This document shows positions 1 through 8,808 of a stretch of DNA of 64,000 bases, in pieces (position 1 is the stretch's first letter; each line of letters starts with the position of its first letter). The DNA comes from Gammaproteobacteria bacterium (lineage in GTDB: Bacteria; Pseudomonadota; Gammaproteobacteria; JAADGQ01). Both the position numbers and the translations under genes were made by a program. Below the pieces are notes generated by a model. It was not told where the DNA came from, made no database searches, and saw only the letters and a program-made list of their open reading frames with translations. The stretch covers positions 124,001 to 188,000 of the forward strand of contig JAKITI010000001.1 of NCBI GenBank assembly GCA_021648145.1. Reading direction: 5' to 3'.

Positions 1-68
1 TTATTTCGTGATCGTTCCTTATGAGTGATTACGATGTACTAAGTTTTTACATAAATCAGGAGTAAAAA

Positions 69-566
69 ATGAATCAGGCAGCAACCACAGCAAATAACAC
101 ACAAAATGCATCAGATGACCTTGTTACTCAATGGGTGACTTTCTGTATGGATGGAGAGACCTACGGTATTAATGTGATGCAAGTGCAGGAGGTGTTGCGT
201 GTTCCGGATATTGCACCCGTTCCAGGCGCGCCTGCCTATGTATTAGGAATTGTTAATTTACGCGGTAATGTTGTCACGGTGCTTGATACACGTCAGCGTT
301 TTGGCTTGATGCAAAAAGAGAATGATGATTCAACACGAATTGTTATTGTGGAGACGGGCAAAAAAGTGGTGGGTATTTTAGTGGACAGTGTTGCAGAGGT
401 GGTTTATCTGCATGCCTCGGATATAGAAAGTACGCCTTCAGTCAGTAATGACGATAGTGCAAAATATATTCAGGGTGTTTGCAACCATGAAAATAAGTTG
501 CTGATTCTGGTTGATCTTGGTAAGTTGCTGACCACAGAAGAGTGGAGTGATATGGCGGATATGTAA
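69..566 (+). CDS. cheW: Chemotaxis coupling protein CheW
   Basis: CheW-fold adaptor of 165 residues that links chemoreceptors to the histidine kinase CheA in the cytoplasmic array. The CheW domain runs from about residue 20 to the end: a WVTF start strand, an INVMQVQEVLRV segment, the hallmark GIVNLRGNVVTVLD at about residues 60-75, then a typical KVVGILVDSVAEV strand. An AGGAG box six bases before the ATG fixes the start. The stop overlaps the next start by one base (TAATG), so the three plus-strand genes here are probably one transcript. An LFRDRSL-stop frame at bases 1-24 may be the tail of the preceding gene but is too short to call. The family assignment is firm; which receptor array it serves is not visible. 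Confidence 0.96.
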   Translation: MNQAATTANNTQNASDDLVTQWVTFCMDGETYGINVMQVQEVLRVPDIAPVPGAPAYVLGIVNLRGNVVTVLDTRQRFGLMQKENDDSTRIVIVETGKKVVGILVDSVAEVVYLHASDIESTPSVSNDDSAKYIQGVCNHENKLLILVDLGKLLTTEEWSDMADM

Positions 567-739
567 TGGCAGGTGAAGTCGATGCTGTGGGGCCTGTATG
601 GCCTAAGCGCCCTGGGCAAAAAACTGGGCCTCGTAAAAAACTGCACGACCGTCCACTTAAAAAACGATCTGGACCCAAGCCTGAAAAAGGCCAAAAGAAA
701 ATCAATAAAAGCAACCATGCTATTGATGAATATGTTTAG
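566..739 (+). CDS. Small basic protein between CheW and DUF2802
   Basis: A 57-residue reading frame, MAGEVDAVGPVWPKRPGQ at the N-terminus and HAIDEYV at the C-terminus. It is very rich in Lys, Arg, Pro and Gly in its middle (residues 14-50). It starts inside the CheW stop codon (TAATG) and ends eight bases before the DUF2802 start, so it fills the gap exactly and is probably translationally coupled. Another frame across the same bases also stays open but overlaps the DUF2802 start and lacks this fit. I do not recognise a domain. The composition suggests a disordered, nucleic-acid- or membrane-binding peptide, but that is inference. The call rests on operon geometry. Confidence 0.6.
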   Translation: MAGEVDAVGPVWPKRPGQKTGPRKKLHDRPLKKRSGPKPEKGQKKINKSNHAIDEYV

Positions 740-747
740 CCTAAATT

Positions 748-1137
748 ATGCATAGTTTTATTTGTATTTTATTCGCTGTATCACTGGCCGTACTTCTGGG
801 AGGACTTTATGTCCAGTGGAAAAAAGGGCAGCGTTTAGAGGAGCGCATAAAGAGTTTACAAAGTGATATGAGCGCTTTGAGTCTGGGAGCGCTCGGCATG
901 AGTCAGCATCTGGATGCTATGTCTCAAAAACAGCAAAAGATCATTGAACAACAAGCGACACAACGTGCCTCTGTTCCTCTTGTTATTGGTGATGTTGAAA
1001 AGCTCTATCAATCTGCAATTGTCCGAGTAAAAGAGGGAGCATCAGTTGATGAGCTGATTTCGCAATGTCACTTGGCCAGAGAAGAGGCAGAGTTAATTAA
1101 AATGATTCATAGTCTGGACCAGAAACAAACCAAGTAA
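748..1137 (+). CDS. DUF2802 domain protein of the chemotaxis/flagellar cluster
   Basis: 129 residues: one N-terminal membrane helix (residues 4-22, ICILFAVSLAVLLGGLYV), a coiled-coil stretch (about 28-75, heptad-like Leu/Ser/Gln), and a C-terminal DUF2802 module with the motif VEKLYQSAIVRVKEGASV followed by CHLAREEAELI. The family is regularly found directly after cheW at the end of polar-flagellum/chemotaxis clusters. It looks like a helix-turn-helix-like tail tethered to the inner membrane, but no function has been shown that I know of. It lies eight bases after the small basic ORF and converges on flgL with a 19-base gap. Confidence 0.85.
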   Translation: MHSFICILFAVSLAVLLGGLYVQWKKGQRLEERIKSLQSDMSALSLGALGMSQHLDAMSQKQQKIIEQQATQRASVPLVIGDVEKLYQSAIVRVKEGASVDELISQCHLAREEAELIKMIHSLDQKQTK

Positions 1138-1156
1138 AACCTATTTCCAAAAGGGG

Positions 1157-2716
1157 CTATCGAATATAGTTAAACAGTGACAGCCCCTGAACTTTTGTGA
1201 ATGATTGGTAAGCCGCTTCAAGCCCTGTCAGTTGTGCTTGAAAGCGCGATATGACCTCAGCATAATCAATATCTTTTAGTTCTGACACCTGAGATTTCAT
1301 ATTGAGCAGAAAATCCTCATTACTGCTTTGCTGATTTTCAACCGTTGAAAGGCGAGTGCCTGTGCTGGTTCGAACCATGCTGATGTTGGTCATGGCTTTA
1401 TCCAGGCTGGTGAGTGCACTGTTAACACCGTTATTCAGTGTTGCACCTTCTGAGCTTTCAAGTGTTGTAATTAACTTGTCAATGGTTGTAAAAATATCTT
1501 GCCTGGAAGATGGATTGATGGTGAATTGGTCACCTGTTTCAGGTTGGCCACTAATTTCTGTTTGAATTCCTGAGAACGATATGGCCTGCCCTGATTGATA
1601 ATCTCCACTTGAAACAACGTTGCCACTACTGCTGGTTACAACATAGCTGTTGGCTTCATTTTCAAAAGTAATTGTATTACTTGCTCCAGATGCCCCTGTG
1701 AGTATTGATCCGAAATAGCCGGTCATGCGATCTGCATCTTCTGGCGCTCCGGCCGTTGTATTGAGTGTTTCACTGAGTTCGATCGGCTCTGAGCGAGGAG
1801 GAATGTTTGAGAGTAGCAACTTGTCATTATCAACATAGGCTCTAACACTCGTGGTGGCACTCTCATCATTAATAAAATCAGCAAGCTCTGATAAATTGCT
1901 CAGTGGGGCAGAGCCTTCATTTTGGCTGTATACAAGCGAGCCATTAATTCGTAGTTCATACTCTAATGTATTGCCGACATTACCGTCAGTAATCGTGCCC
2001 ACTGCGCCATCGGCAGTCGCTGATGCATTGACTGCCATTGTGACTTGATAACGATCACTATCATACGCAGATGAATTGACAACGGTGCCCGGGTCAATGA
2101 TACCGGATCCTTGATTTAATGCCGCAGCACCGACTTCAAAAGTACCATTGCCAGTATCTATGGCACGAAAAACCTCGCTACCACTATGGCCGATTGCAAT
2201 TTGTCGTGTATTGCTGATTTGTAAGAAACGCTGATTTTCATCACCATTATATTTAAATGAGCCATCGGCTTCACGGCTAAAAGGCAGTGTTTGGCTCTTG
2301 AATCCTGAAAACAGGTATTCACCATTGGCTGTTTTACTGTTGGCTAAATCAAGAAGTGCATCAAGGGTTTCGCGAAGCTCTGTTGCAATCATTGCACGCG
2401 TTTCAGGTGTTTGTGTGGCGTTGTTGGCTTGCAACGTCAACTCTTTTACCCGCAGTAAATTATTTCCCACGCTATCAAGCACACTCTCTTCAAATGAAAG
2501 GCGGTTTTTTAAAAGATTTGAGTTGGTTTGATATTGGTTGGTTGACTCAATGGCTTGATTGAGTTTAAGAATACTTGCGGCAGCGATAGGATCATCTGAG
2601 GCTTTCGAAAATTTTTGCCCCGTGCTGAGCTGCATCTGTGTTTGATTTAATGCTGATTGAAGGTCACTGATTGTTCGACCTTGTTGTTGATAAAATTGAG
2701 GGGTAGATATGCGCAT
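1157..2716 (-). CDS. flgL: Flagellar hook-filament junction protein FlgL (HAP3), enlarged
   Basis: FlgL sits between HAP1 and flagellin at the hook-filament junction and is exported by the flagellar type III system. The N-terminal D0/D1 helices (MRISTPQFYQQQG, LSTGQKFSKASDDPIAA) and the C-terminal helix ending SLFNYIR are the flagellin-like ends. I prefer the ATG at 2716 over the upstream GTG at 2725: AGGTGA lies at the right distance and MRIST is the family N-terminus. At 519 residues it is longer than the usual 300-420. The excess is a middle region (about residues 217-403) whose first two thirds resemble a block in FlgK next door. It follows flgK by five bases and ends an flgJ-flgK-flgL run. 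Confidence 0.95.
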   Translation of the reverse strand: MRISTPQFYQQQGRTISDLQSALNQTQMQLSTGQKFSKASDDPIAAASILKLNQAIESTNQYQTNSNLLKNRLSFEESVLDSVGNNLLRVKELTLQANNATQTPETRAMIATELRETLDALLDLANSKTANGEYLFSGFKSQTLPFSREADGSFKYNGDENQRFLQISNTRQIAIGHSGSEVFRAIDTGNGTFEVGAAALNQGSGIIDPGTVVNSSAYDSDRYQVTMAVNASATADGAVGTITDGNVGNTLEYELRINGSLVYSQNEGSAPLSNLSELADFINDESATTSVRAYVDNDKLLLSNIPPRSEPIELSETLNTTAGAPEDADRMTGYFGSILTGASGASNTITFENEANSYVVTSSSGNVVSSGDYQSGQAISFSGIQTEISGQPETGDQFTINPSSRQDIFTTIDKLITTLESSEGATLNNGVNSALTSLDKAMTNISMVRTSTGTRLSTVENQQSSNEDFLLNMKSQVSELKDIDYAEVISRFQAQLTGLEAAYQSFTKVQGLSLFNYIR

Positions 2717-2721
2717 TGCGA

Positions 2722-4983
2722 TCACCTGACTGCATTAAGTAAAGTATCAAACATCGAATTAGCTACGCTGATGACCTGGGCAGAAGCTTGGTAGGCTTGC
2801 TCATAGCGCATCAGGTTTGCCGCCTCCTCATCCAGATTAACACCTGACTTGGCATCTCTGGCTTGCTGGCTTTGAACAAGCAGGGCGGATTGTGTCTCCA
2901 AATTTATATTGGCCTGTTGTGTATTGGAGCCCACTTTACTGGCCATTTGGCCATAAACATCTCCAAAAGTTGTGGTGCCGCTGTTCATCATTTGAAGTGA
3001 TTGCAAGTCTGCCATTTTCATTATATTGCGGTTATCACCTACGCCACTTTGATTGAGGTTTACACTAAAAGTATCTCCCGAATTTGGAAACCCCGTGACA
3101 GATGTTGATATGCCATTGAACGTGATCTCTGATCCCGTTACGTATGCACTGCTTGTGATTGGAGTGTTTGTGTCATCAAATACAATATAACTGTCTGCAT
3201 CTTTGTTGAAAGTCGTAGTGACTTCAGGGTTGCTTTGTCCTGTCAGAGTCGCTCCGAAATAACCTGTGATGGTATCGCCATCTTCAATAGTACCGTTTGT
3301 GGTGGATAAAGTTTCTGTTACGCTGATGGCACGAGGGGAGGGGGGATCATTGGCTAGAAAAAGTTGACCATTATCAACATAAGATTTTACGCCTGTATTG
3401 GCTGTATCAAGATTAATCTCAGCACTGAGTGCACCCAGGTCTGCCAATGCGGTTCCCGCTTCATTTTGAATATAAATGGGAACATCATTAATTTTTAATT
3501 CATACTGTAGATCGCTATCGTTACCATTATCCACAATCGTGCCATGTGTTGCGCCCGCATCTGCAACTGCACCTGAACGAGTGGCCATCTGTACCGTGTA
3601 ATTACCGGCAATAAATGTTGTTGAATCAGCAATGCTTGCATCGCCTGCAACCCCTGCGCCCGTATTTTCAAACGCAGCGGCACTCACTAAAGGTGCCGCC
3701 GCTGCAATATCGTTCACATTAGTGATAGCGACCCCCATAGTCGTCGCTGCATTGCGAGTCGGCTGTATCAACATGCGGTCACCGATCGCCATACCACCCG
3801 AATTGAGACTCAACTCAACGCCATCAATTGTTTCTGGATTGGCAGGAAATTGACTTAGCTTTGTAACTTGCTGATCTGACATACGAGTCAGTTGATAGCC
3901 TTCAGTCGTTCGTTCCAGTGAATAATCACTGCCTGTCAGCTGATTAGGGTCAGAAATTGAAGCATCAATAATTGCGCTGCCTCGGTTGCTTTCATGCGTT
4001 AATACACTGATGCTGGATAGGTCGATTGGTGTGAAAAAATCACCTCCTGCTCGACCGTTCAAGTCAATACCTGCCCGATTTTGTTCATTAAATGCAGAGG
4101 TCACACCTATGGCCATCATACCCAGTGTGTTGCGAGTGTCGTTGAGTACTTGGCTGCGAAAATCAAGGACACCCCCGATCTCTCCGCTGCCTCTCATCAA
4201 GTCAGAGATATTTACTTTTCCGCCTGCAGAATCAATCATAATTTCTGACTGAGATGGATCAAAACCGTTGCGTTCTGTGCTTAAATTAAAAGAATCAAAA
4301 CCAGCCACTACGGCTTGACCGCTGCCGATGAATACATTCATGGCTCCATCTTTTTGTATAACAGTTGTCACCTGAGTCAGTTCTGACAGCTCTTGAATCA
4401 TCTGGTCTCGTTGGTCGAGTAAAGTATTAGGCTCGGAGAGTCCGCTTGCCTGAGTGTTAAAAATTCGTTGATTAATATCAGCAATGCCGCCAGACAAGCT
4501 ATTAATTTTCCCCGTTAAGGTATTTAACTTGCCATTAAGGCCATTGTTAAGTTGATCCAATCGCTCACCAAGCGAGTTAAAATTACCGGCCAGAGTTTCT
4601 GCTTCACTTAATAATGTTTGGCGTGCGGTGGGGGATGCGGGATCATTTGATACGGTTTGTATGGCATTAAAAAATCGCTGCATACCCGGCATAATTCCAG
4701 CCTGTGCATCGGAGAGGTTATTATCAACCTGGCCTGAAAGTTCAGAAAAGCTTTTTAGATAACTGGTGCTTGAAGTATTGCTACGGACTTGGTTGCTGAT
4801 AAAGCTATCATAAGAGCGTCTGGCATTAACCTCCGGCAGCTCGCCTTCCAGAGAAAAGTTAGCACGCTGACGGCTATAGCCTTCAGTATTTACATTTGCA
4901 ATATTATTGCTTGTGATGTCGAGGGCTCGCCGGTTTGCATTTAGCCCCGCAATACCCGCACCAAACATTCCAATGCTCGCCAT
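2722..4983 (-). CDS. flgK: Flagellar hook-associated protein FlgK (HAP1), enlarged
   Basis: First junction protein at the tip of the hook. Residues 1-45 carry the rod/hook-family N-terminus (GIAGLNANRRALDITSNNIA, NTEGYSRQ) and the last 60 the conserved C-terminus (VNLDEEAANLMRYEQAYQAS, MFDTLLNAVR), which pack together in the D0 domain. At 753 residues it is larger than most relatives. Residues about 457-648 form an additional exposed block with YELKINDVPIY, KSYVDNGQLFLAND and ITGYFGATLTG, matching FlgL's YELRINGSLVY, RAYVDNDKLLLSN and MTGYFGSILTG. It lies 18 bases after flgJ and five before flgL. Confidence 0.96.
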   Translation of the reverse strand: MASIGMFGAGIAGLNANRRALDITSNNIANVNTEGYSRQRANFSLEGELPEVNARRSYDSFISNQVRSNTSSTSYLKSFSELSGQVDNNLSDAQAGIMPGMQRFFNAIQTVSNDPASPTARQTLLSEAETLAGNFNSLGERLDQLNNGLNGKLNTLTGKINSLSGGIADINQRIFNTQASGLSEPNTLLDQRDQMIQELSELTQVTTVIQKDGAMNVFIGSGQAVVAGFDSFNLSTERNGFDPSQSEIMIDSAGGKVNISDLMRGSGEIGGVLDFRSQVLNDTRNTLGMMAIGVTSAFNEQNRAGIDLNGRAGGDFFTPIDLSSISVLTHESNRGSAIIDASISDPNQLTGSDYSLERTTEGYQLTRMSDQQVTKLSQFPANPETIDGVELSLNSGGMAIGDRMLIQPTRNAATTMGVAITNVNDIAAAAPLVSAAAFENTGAGVAGDASIADSTTFIAGNYTVQMATRSGAVADAGATHGTIVDNGNDSDLQYELKINDVPIYIQNEAGTALADLGALSAEINLDTANTGVKSYVDNGQLFLANDPPSPRAISVTETLSTTNGTIEDGDTITGYFGATLTGQSNPEVTTTFNKDADSYIVFDDTNTPITSSAYVTGSEITFNGISTSVTGFPNSGDTFSVNLNQSGVGDNRNIMKMADLQSLQMMNSGTTTFGDVYGQMASKVGSNTQQANINLETQSALLVQSQQARDAKSGVNLDEEAANLMRYEQAYQASAQVISVANSMFDTLLNAVR

Positions 4984-5001
4984 ACATCTGACCCCACTAT
5001 A

Positions 5002-5910
5002 TTATAAAACTGCAGAAAACGCGCTGTTTTTCATGACTGCCATAATTTTTTGGGCATAGGCTGGGTCAGTGGCATAACCGGACTCCTGCAACGCAGTCGC
5101 AAAACTTTGTGAGCTGCGTCCCACTTTTAATACTTCGGCATATCGAGGGTTTTCTTTTAAAAATTTTGCATAGTCGTCAAAACTTTCGTTATACGACGAA
5201 TAGGAACGAAACTGTGCTCGTTCACGCTCGGCGATGCCATCCTTATATTCCAGCGTTGAAACAGTGGCTCTCTCTCCTTGCCATGAAGCATTGGCCTTGA
5301 TGCCAAATAAATTAAAGCTGTTACTGCCATCTGAATGCTTGATAACCGATTTTCCCCAGCCTGTTTCTAAAGCGGCTTGTGCCAAAATTGCTTGTGGTGA
5401 AATGTTTAGCTTCTCTCCTGCTTGCTGGGCTAATGGCCATAAATCACGAACAAATTCTGCGGGCGACTCAAAGGCCGCTGTTGTGATTTTAGATGCAGGG
5501 GCAGGGGCAGGTTTAGATTGATCGATGGGTGTGACTGAAGCTGGAGGCCGCTGTGGGGGTTTAAGCTCATGTGTTGAATTTGGTGATACCTGTGTATCGA
5601 AACCCGCAGTCACTGAGAGTTGTCTGATTAATATCTCAGCCAACCCCAGATTGTAACCACTATTCGATGATGAACTGAGTTGCTGGTCGAGCATTCCCTG
5701 AAAAAGTTTGCTCTGATCAGTATCAAAAATTCCATCCCCCAAACTTGCAGATCTCATGCTCTTCAGCATCATATTCATGAATATGGATTCAAACTGTTTA
5801 GCGGCTGCTTTAAGTGTTTCAGGGGTTTGTTCTTTTGCGTTGCTCTGCCTTAATTGTTGCAAACCTTTAGGGTCGGTCGCAAGGCTTGATATATCGAATT
5901 CTTTTATCAT
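5002..5910 (-). CDS. flgJ: Flagellar rod-capping and peptidoglycan hydrolase FlgJ
   Basis: Bifunctional periplasmic protein of 302 residues that caps the growing rod and opens the peptidoglycan. The N-terminal rod-binding domain is at about residues 30-100 (AAKQFESIFMNMMLKSMR; LFQGMLDQQLS). A Pro/Ala-rich linker (110-145) leads to a glucosaminidase domain (about 148-300) with the catalytic Glu in QAALETGWGKS (E182) and FNLFGIKA. It is the first gene of the flgJKL run. Upstream there is no flgI or other rod/ring gene but a divergent lipoprotein, so the usual flgB-to-flgL order is interrupted here. I see no convincing sigma-28 or sigma-54 site in the 240 bases ahead of it. Confidence 0.95.
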   Translation of the reverse strand: MIKEFDISSLATDPKGLQQLRQSNAKEQTPETLKAAAKQFESIFMNMMLKSMRSASLGDGIFDTDQSKLFQGMLDQQLSSSSNSGYNLGLAEILIRQLSVTAGFDTQVSPNSTHELKPPQRPPASVTPIDQSKPAPAPASKITTAAFESPAEFVRDLWPLAQQAGEKLNISPQAILAQAALETGWGKSVIKHSDGSNSFNLFGIKANASWQGERATVSTLEYKDGIAERERAQFRSYSSYNESFDDYAKFLKENPRYAEVLKVGRSSQSFATALQESGYATDPAYAQKIMAVMKNSAFSAVL

Positions 5911-6151
5911 GAATATGAGTAACTCGTTATAGTTCTATACTCAAACTTAGAAAAAATCGTAATAGTGAAGTCTGTCCCACACTGTTTTTTTCATAACTGA
6001 TACACTCCTTTTTGATTGTTTCATCTGAACTTAATACTTTGATATCGACCTGAAAAAATAAGTGTTTAATATTCTTACTCTGGAATTCATAGCAACAAAG
6101 CTATTTTTCAGCTATCTTAAAGGCAATACTTCCAATGAAAACGAGAAAGTT

Positions 6152-6916
6152 ATGTTGAAAAATCGATCAATAATGAATCATTTTATGGCACGAGTGATAA
6201 CAATGTTGGTAACAGCGTTTTTAACTCTCTCTTGTGCGAGTACTCCGCAGAACAAATTAGCGGAGCCCAATAATTTTACCTTTGAAAACTATGACTTTTT
6301 AGTTGTAAAAAAGAGTACATCACTATCTGATATTGATATTGAGTTTGGTGACTTGATGAAAATTTACAATATGAAAGTTATCACTGTAAATGAATATGAA
6401 AATATGGTGTCGGAAAACCAAAAAAGAACACTTTTTACGAAAATTTATTTAGATAATAAAACAGAAAAAAGTCAGTTAATTGTTTTATTTAAAGATTCTG
6501 TTACAGGAGAAGAGAAAAGAAGTTTTAGCGGGCACGCTGAAGGTGATATGTACAACAGCAAGGATCGGTCAAAAGCACTTCAAACGGTCTCAAATAAAGT
6601 TATCAAAGAACTCAAAGAAGATAAAGGATTATTGGCTAATAAAAGCAATATGTTAGCCGAAGAACGTGAAGCTATTTTACCTGGTGTAAAATCAAACAAG
6701 ACAGATTTTTTAACAAAAAGTTATATCGTTACAGCAGACACATTGAATGTCAGAAAAGCTCCGGTAGTAGGACTTGATATCATTGAAAAAGTAAAAAAAG
6801 GTCACATTTTAACAAAGATATCCTCACTGTTAGGTTGGGTTAAAGTAGAACTTCCTTCTGGAAATATCGGGTGGGTGTCTATGAAGTATTTGCAACCGAT
6901 TGATGAATCCCAGTAG
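6152..6916 (+). CDS. Putative envelope protein with C-terminal SH3 domain
   Basis: 254 residues. An N-terminal hydrophobic signal (ARVITMLVTAFLTLSCAS) ends in a possible lipobox, although the minus-3 residue is Thr rather than Leu, so lipidation is uncertain. Residues about 35-190 are charged, Lys/Glu-rich and match nothing I recognise. The last 60 form a bacterial SH3 domain (ADTLNVRKAPVVGLDIIEKV, LGWVKVELPSGNIGWVSMKY), a fold that binds cell wall or protein ligands. I chose the ATG at 6152, preceded by GAGAAAG, over the far-upstream GTG at 6062. The gene is visibly AT-richer than its neighbours, stands alone between divergent flgJ and the next gene, and may be acquired. Confidence 0.75.
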   Translation: MLKNRSIMNHFMARVITMLVTAFLTLSCASTPQNKLAEPNNFTFENYDFLVVKKSTSLSDIDIEFGDLMKIYNMKVITVNEYENMVSENQKRTLFTKIYLDNKTEKSQLIVLFKDSVTGEEKRSFSGHAEGDMYNSKDRSKALQTVSNKVIKELKEDKGLLANKSNMLAEEREAILPGVKSNKTDFLTKSYIVTADTLNVRKAPVVGLDIIEKVKKGHILTKISSLLGWVKVELPSGNIGWVSMKYLQPIDESQ

Positions 6917-7151
6917 GTCGATACTCCGCCGCTGATCTTGATCTTAAATATATAAAGAAAAACTAAAATCAGCCGACTTTAGCTCCATAGCTTTACCTCT
7001 TTCAATATGAATATTCGCTGACCAGAATATGAATAATGTATTTTTGAAATTTGTGAGGGCATACACATAATTTTTAGTATTCCATAGTTATAGTTATTCA
7101 TAGTTACATAATTAGTTGTGTAGATGGTTAAATTATTAATAAAGGAATCAC

Positions 7152-8798
7152 ATGCGCATTAAATATTTGTTTGTCAGCCTTTTACCTTTAGCTGTATTGA
7201 TGTCCGGCTGTGAAGTAGAGCTTCCTAGCAAGGTTTTGCAAGAGGAGTTTCAGATCGTCGGTTATGCCACTCCGCTTTCTGATCAGGAGTTTTCCAGTCT
7301 TGATGCCGAAGAGCAATATCGGGTGGCTAATAAATTACTGGGCACCATGTATCGTGGTGTTGCTGTTGCTGATTTTTTTGATATTTCCAAAGGGATGGGT
7401 ACATTGGCGCTGAAGGAGGAACGTGGTTTTATATCTTCCACAAAAACAGCGCTATCCGAACCTTTAGAAGAGGATGTTAAAAAGCAGCAAGACATGCTGA
7501 TCAATGGTGATAACGAGGCTGGAATAGAAGCACGATTCAATTTTAGCAGGAATAGAGAAGCTAAGGAACGTCCGTTAGCTCAGATATATCAGTACCCCCT
7601 GAGTAAGGATATGTTCGATCACTGGATTGCCTGGCACCTTGCTAACACGATATTGTTCTCTCCGGCGGAGGAAATTGAGAGTGCTGGTATTAATGATGTT
7701 AAAAAAGTCTATGACAAACTGATCTATGACCTGCGCAATGATGTCACAATTCGGCAGACTATTTTACGCCATCAGCTCACACAGGAAAACTGGCGTCGTT
7801 TCCGTTCGCCGGAAGATAATACCCGTGAAATGATTGAGATTTATCTGGGATTGTTCGACCGGGATGAAGATGTTGCACGGGCTTCTATTGCTTGCCAAGA
7901 TTGGTATCTTACAGATGAAGCTAACAACTATGAACTGCAGCTCACAGGTGACCCCAATACCGAACCCCAGTTAGTGCTTGATTCCTATTATGTGACCAGC
8001 TGTAAAGATTTTTATAGTGTGATTGCAAATCACCCATTAGTGATTGGGCGGGTGATCACTGTTCTGGTGGAGTATTTCTTTGCAGGGCGCAGCAATGCGG
8101 ATCGCTTACAAATAGTGAAGTCCATTGCTGATGCTAATCCTGTGACGTTCCAGCAAATTTTCATGGGAATACTGTTTTCTCGTGAATACCTATTGAATAC
8201 GGAGCGCCCTAAATCATTTGAAGAGAATTTTTTCGGTACTGCGCACCGACTTAAATGGAATCCACACATAAATATATTTCGAGGGATGGTATCAGCTCAA
8301 GCAGGAGAGTTTGTGAGTAATACTTATTTGAATGAAATGAGCTGGCCTACTATGTCGTTAAAGCTGGGTCGGTTGTTTGGTATTCCGATGGATTCACTGA
8401 GTTTTTCCAACCATCACAAAGGATACAGGGAGACGCTGCTTACTTCTGAAATAGGGCGTTGGAATAAAGGGTTGGGGGTTGTTGCCGTAGGTGAGCGGGA
8501 TGACAGTGCAACAACTGAAGAGCAGCTTCAGTACGAAAAAACACAAAAAATGTTTGCCATTGTAGAGGGCATGAGCATCAATGAGTATATTGATTATCTG
8601 TTTTTAACTGTGGCTTCACGCCGAGCAAGTAGTGCTGAACAGACTGCATTGACCAATATTGCCCGTGATGCCGAGTATCTAATCATGGAGAATGGTAATG
8701 AGGCATTTAAAAGTTGGGCTATTGATGATTTTGCCAGACTGACTTTTGATTACATTTCCAGACTGCCTGAATCCTATTATTTCAAAGTGATTAACTAA
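7152..8798 (+). CDS. Large lipoprotein paired with DUF1501 protein
   Basis: 548 residues. A clear lipoprotein signal (LLPLAVLMSGCEVELP, Cys at residue 20) predicts export and membrane anchoring. The rest is soluble, alpha-helical in appearance and acidic. It includes a Cys-bearing stretch near residues 245-285 (ASIACQDWYL, VTSCKDFYS) and a passage reading TFQQIFMGILFSREYLL that resembles the end of the DUF1800 family, whose members are usually paired with DUF1501 proteins as here. I cannot confirm that homology by eye, and no catalytic residues are obvious. It is ten bases upstream of the DUF1501 gene, so they surely form an operon and probably act together in the envelope. Confidence 0.7.
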   Translation: MRIKYLFVSLLPLAVLMSGCEVELPSKVLQEEFQIVGYATPLSDQEFSSLDAEEQYRVANKLLGTMYRGVAVADFFDISKGMGTLALKEERGFISSTKTALSEPLEEDVKKQQDMLINGDNEAGIEARFNFSRNREAKERPLAQIYQYPLSKDMFDHWIAWHLANTILFSPAEEIESAGINDVKKVYDKLIYDLRNDVTIRQTILRHQLTQENWRRFRSPEDNTREMIEIYLGLFDRDEDVARASIACQDWYLTDEANNYELQLTGDPNTEPQLVLDSYYVTSCKDFYSVIANHPLVIGRVITVLVEYFFAGRSNADRLQIVKSIADANPVTFQQIFMGILFSREYLLNTERPKSFEENFFGTAHRLKWNPHINIFRGMVSAQAGEFVSNTYLNEMSWPTMSLKLGRLFGIPMDSLSFSNHHKGYRETLLTSEIGRWNKGLGVVAVGERDDSATTEEQLQYEKTQKMFAIVEGMSINEYIDYLFLTVASRRASSAEQTALTNIARDAEYLIMENGNEAFKSWAIDDFARLTFDYISRLPESYYFKVIN

Positions 8799-8808
8799 GG
8801 ACACCCCC

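Noticed and set aside
1-24. Possible tail of an upstream gene (frame 1 ends LFRDRSL-stop)
   Set aside because: Seven codons are too few to distinguish from chance.
573-755. Alternative 60-codon frame across the cheW-DUF2802 gap
   Set aside because: It overlaps the DUF2802 start, uses a weak start codon and lacks the exact fit to the gap that the frame at 566-739 shows.
1680-1720. LTGAS in FlgL as a second ApbE target
   Set aside because: The required Asp three residues before the TGA core is missing, and FlgL is exported through the flagellar type III route.
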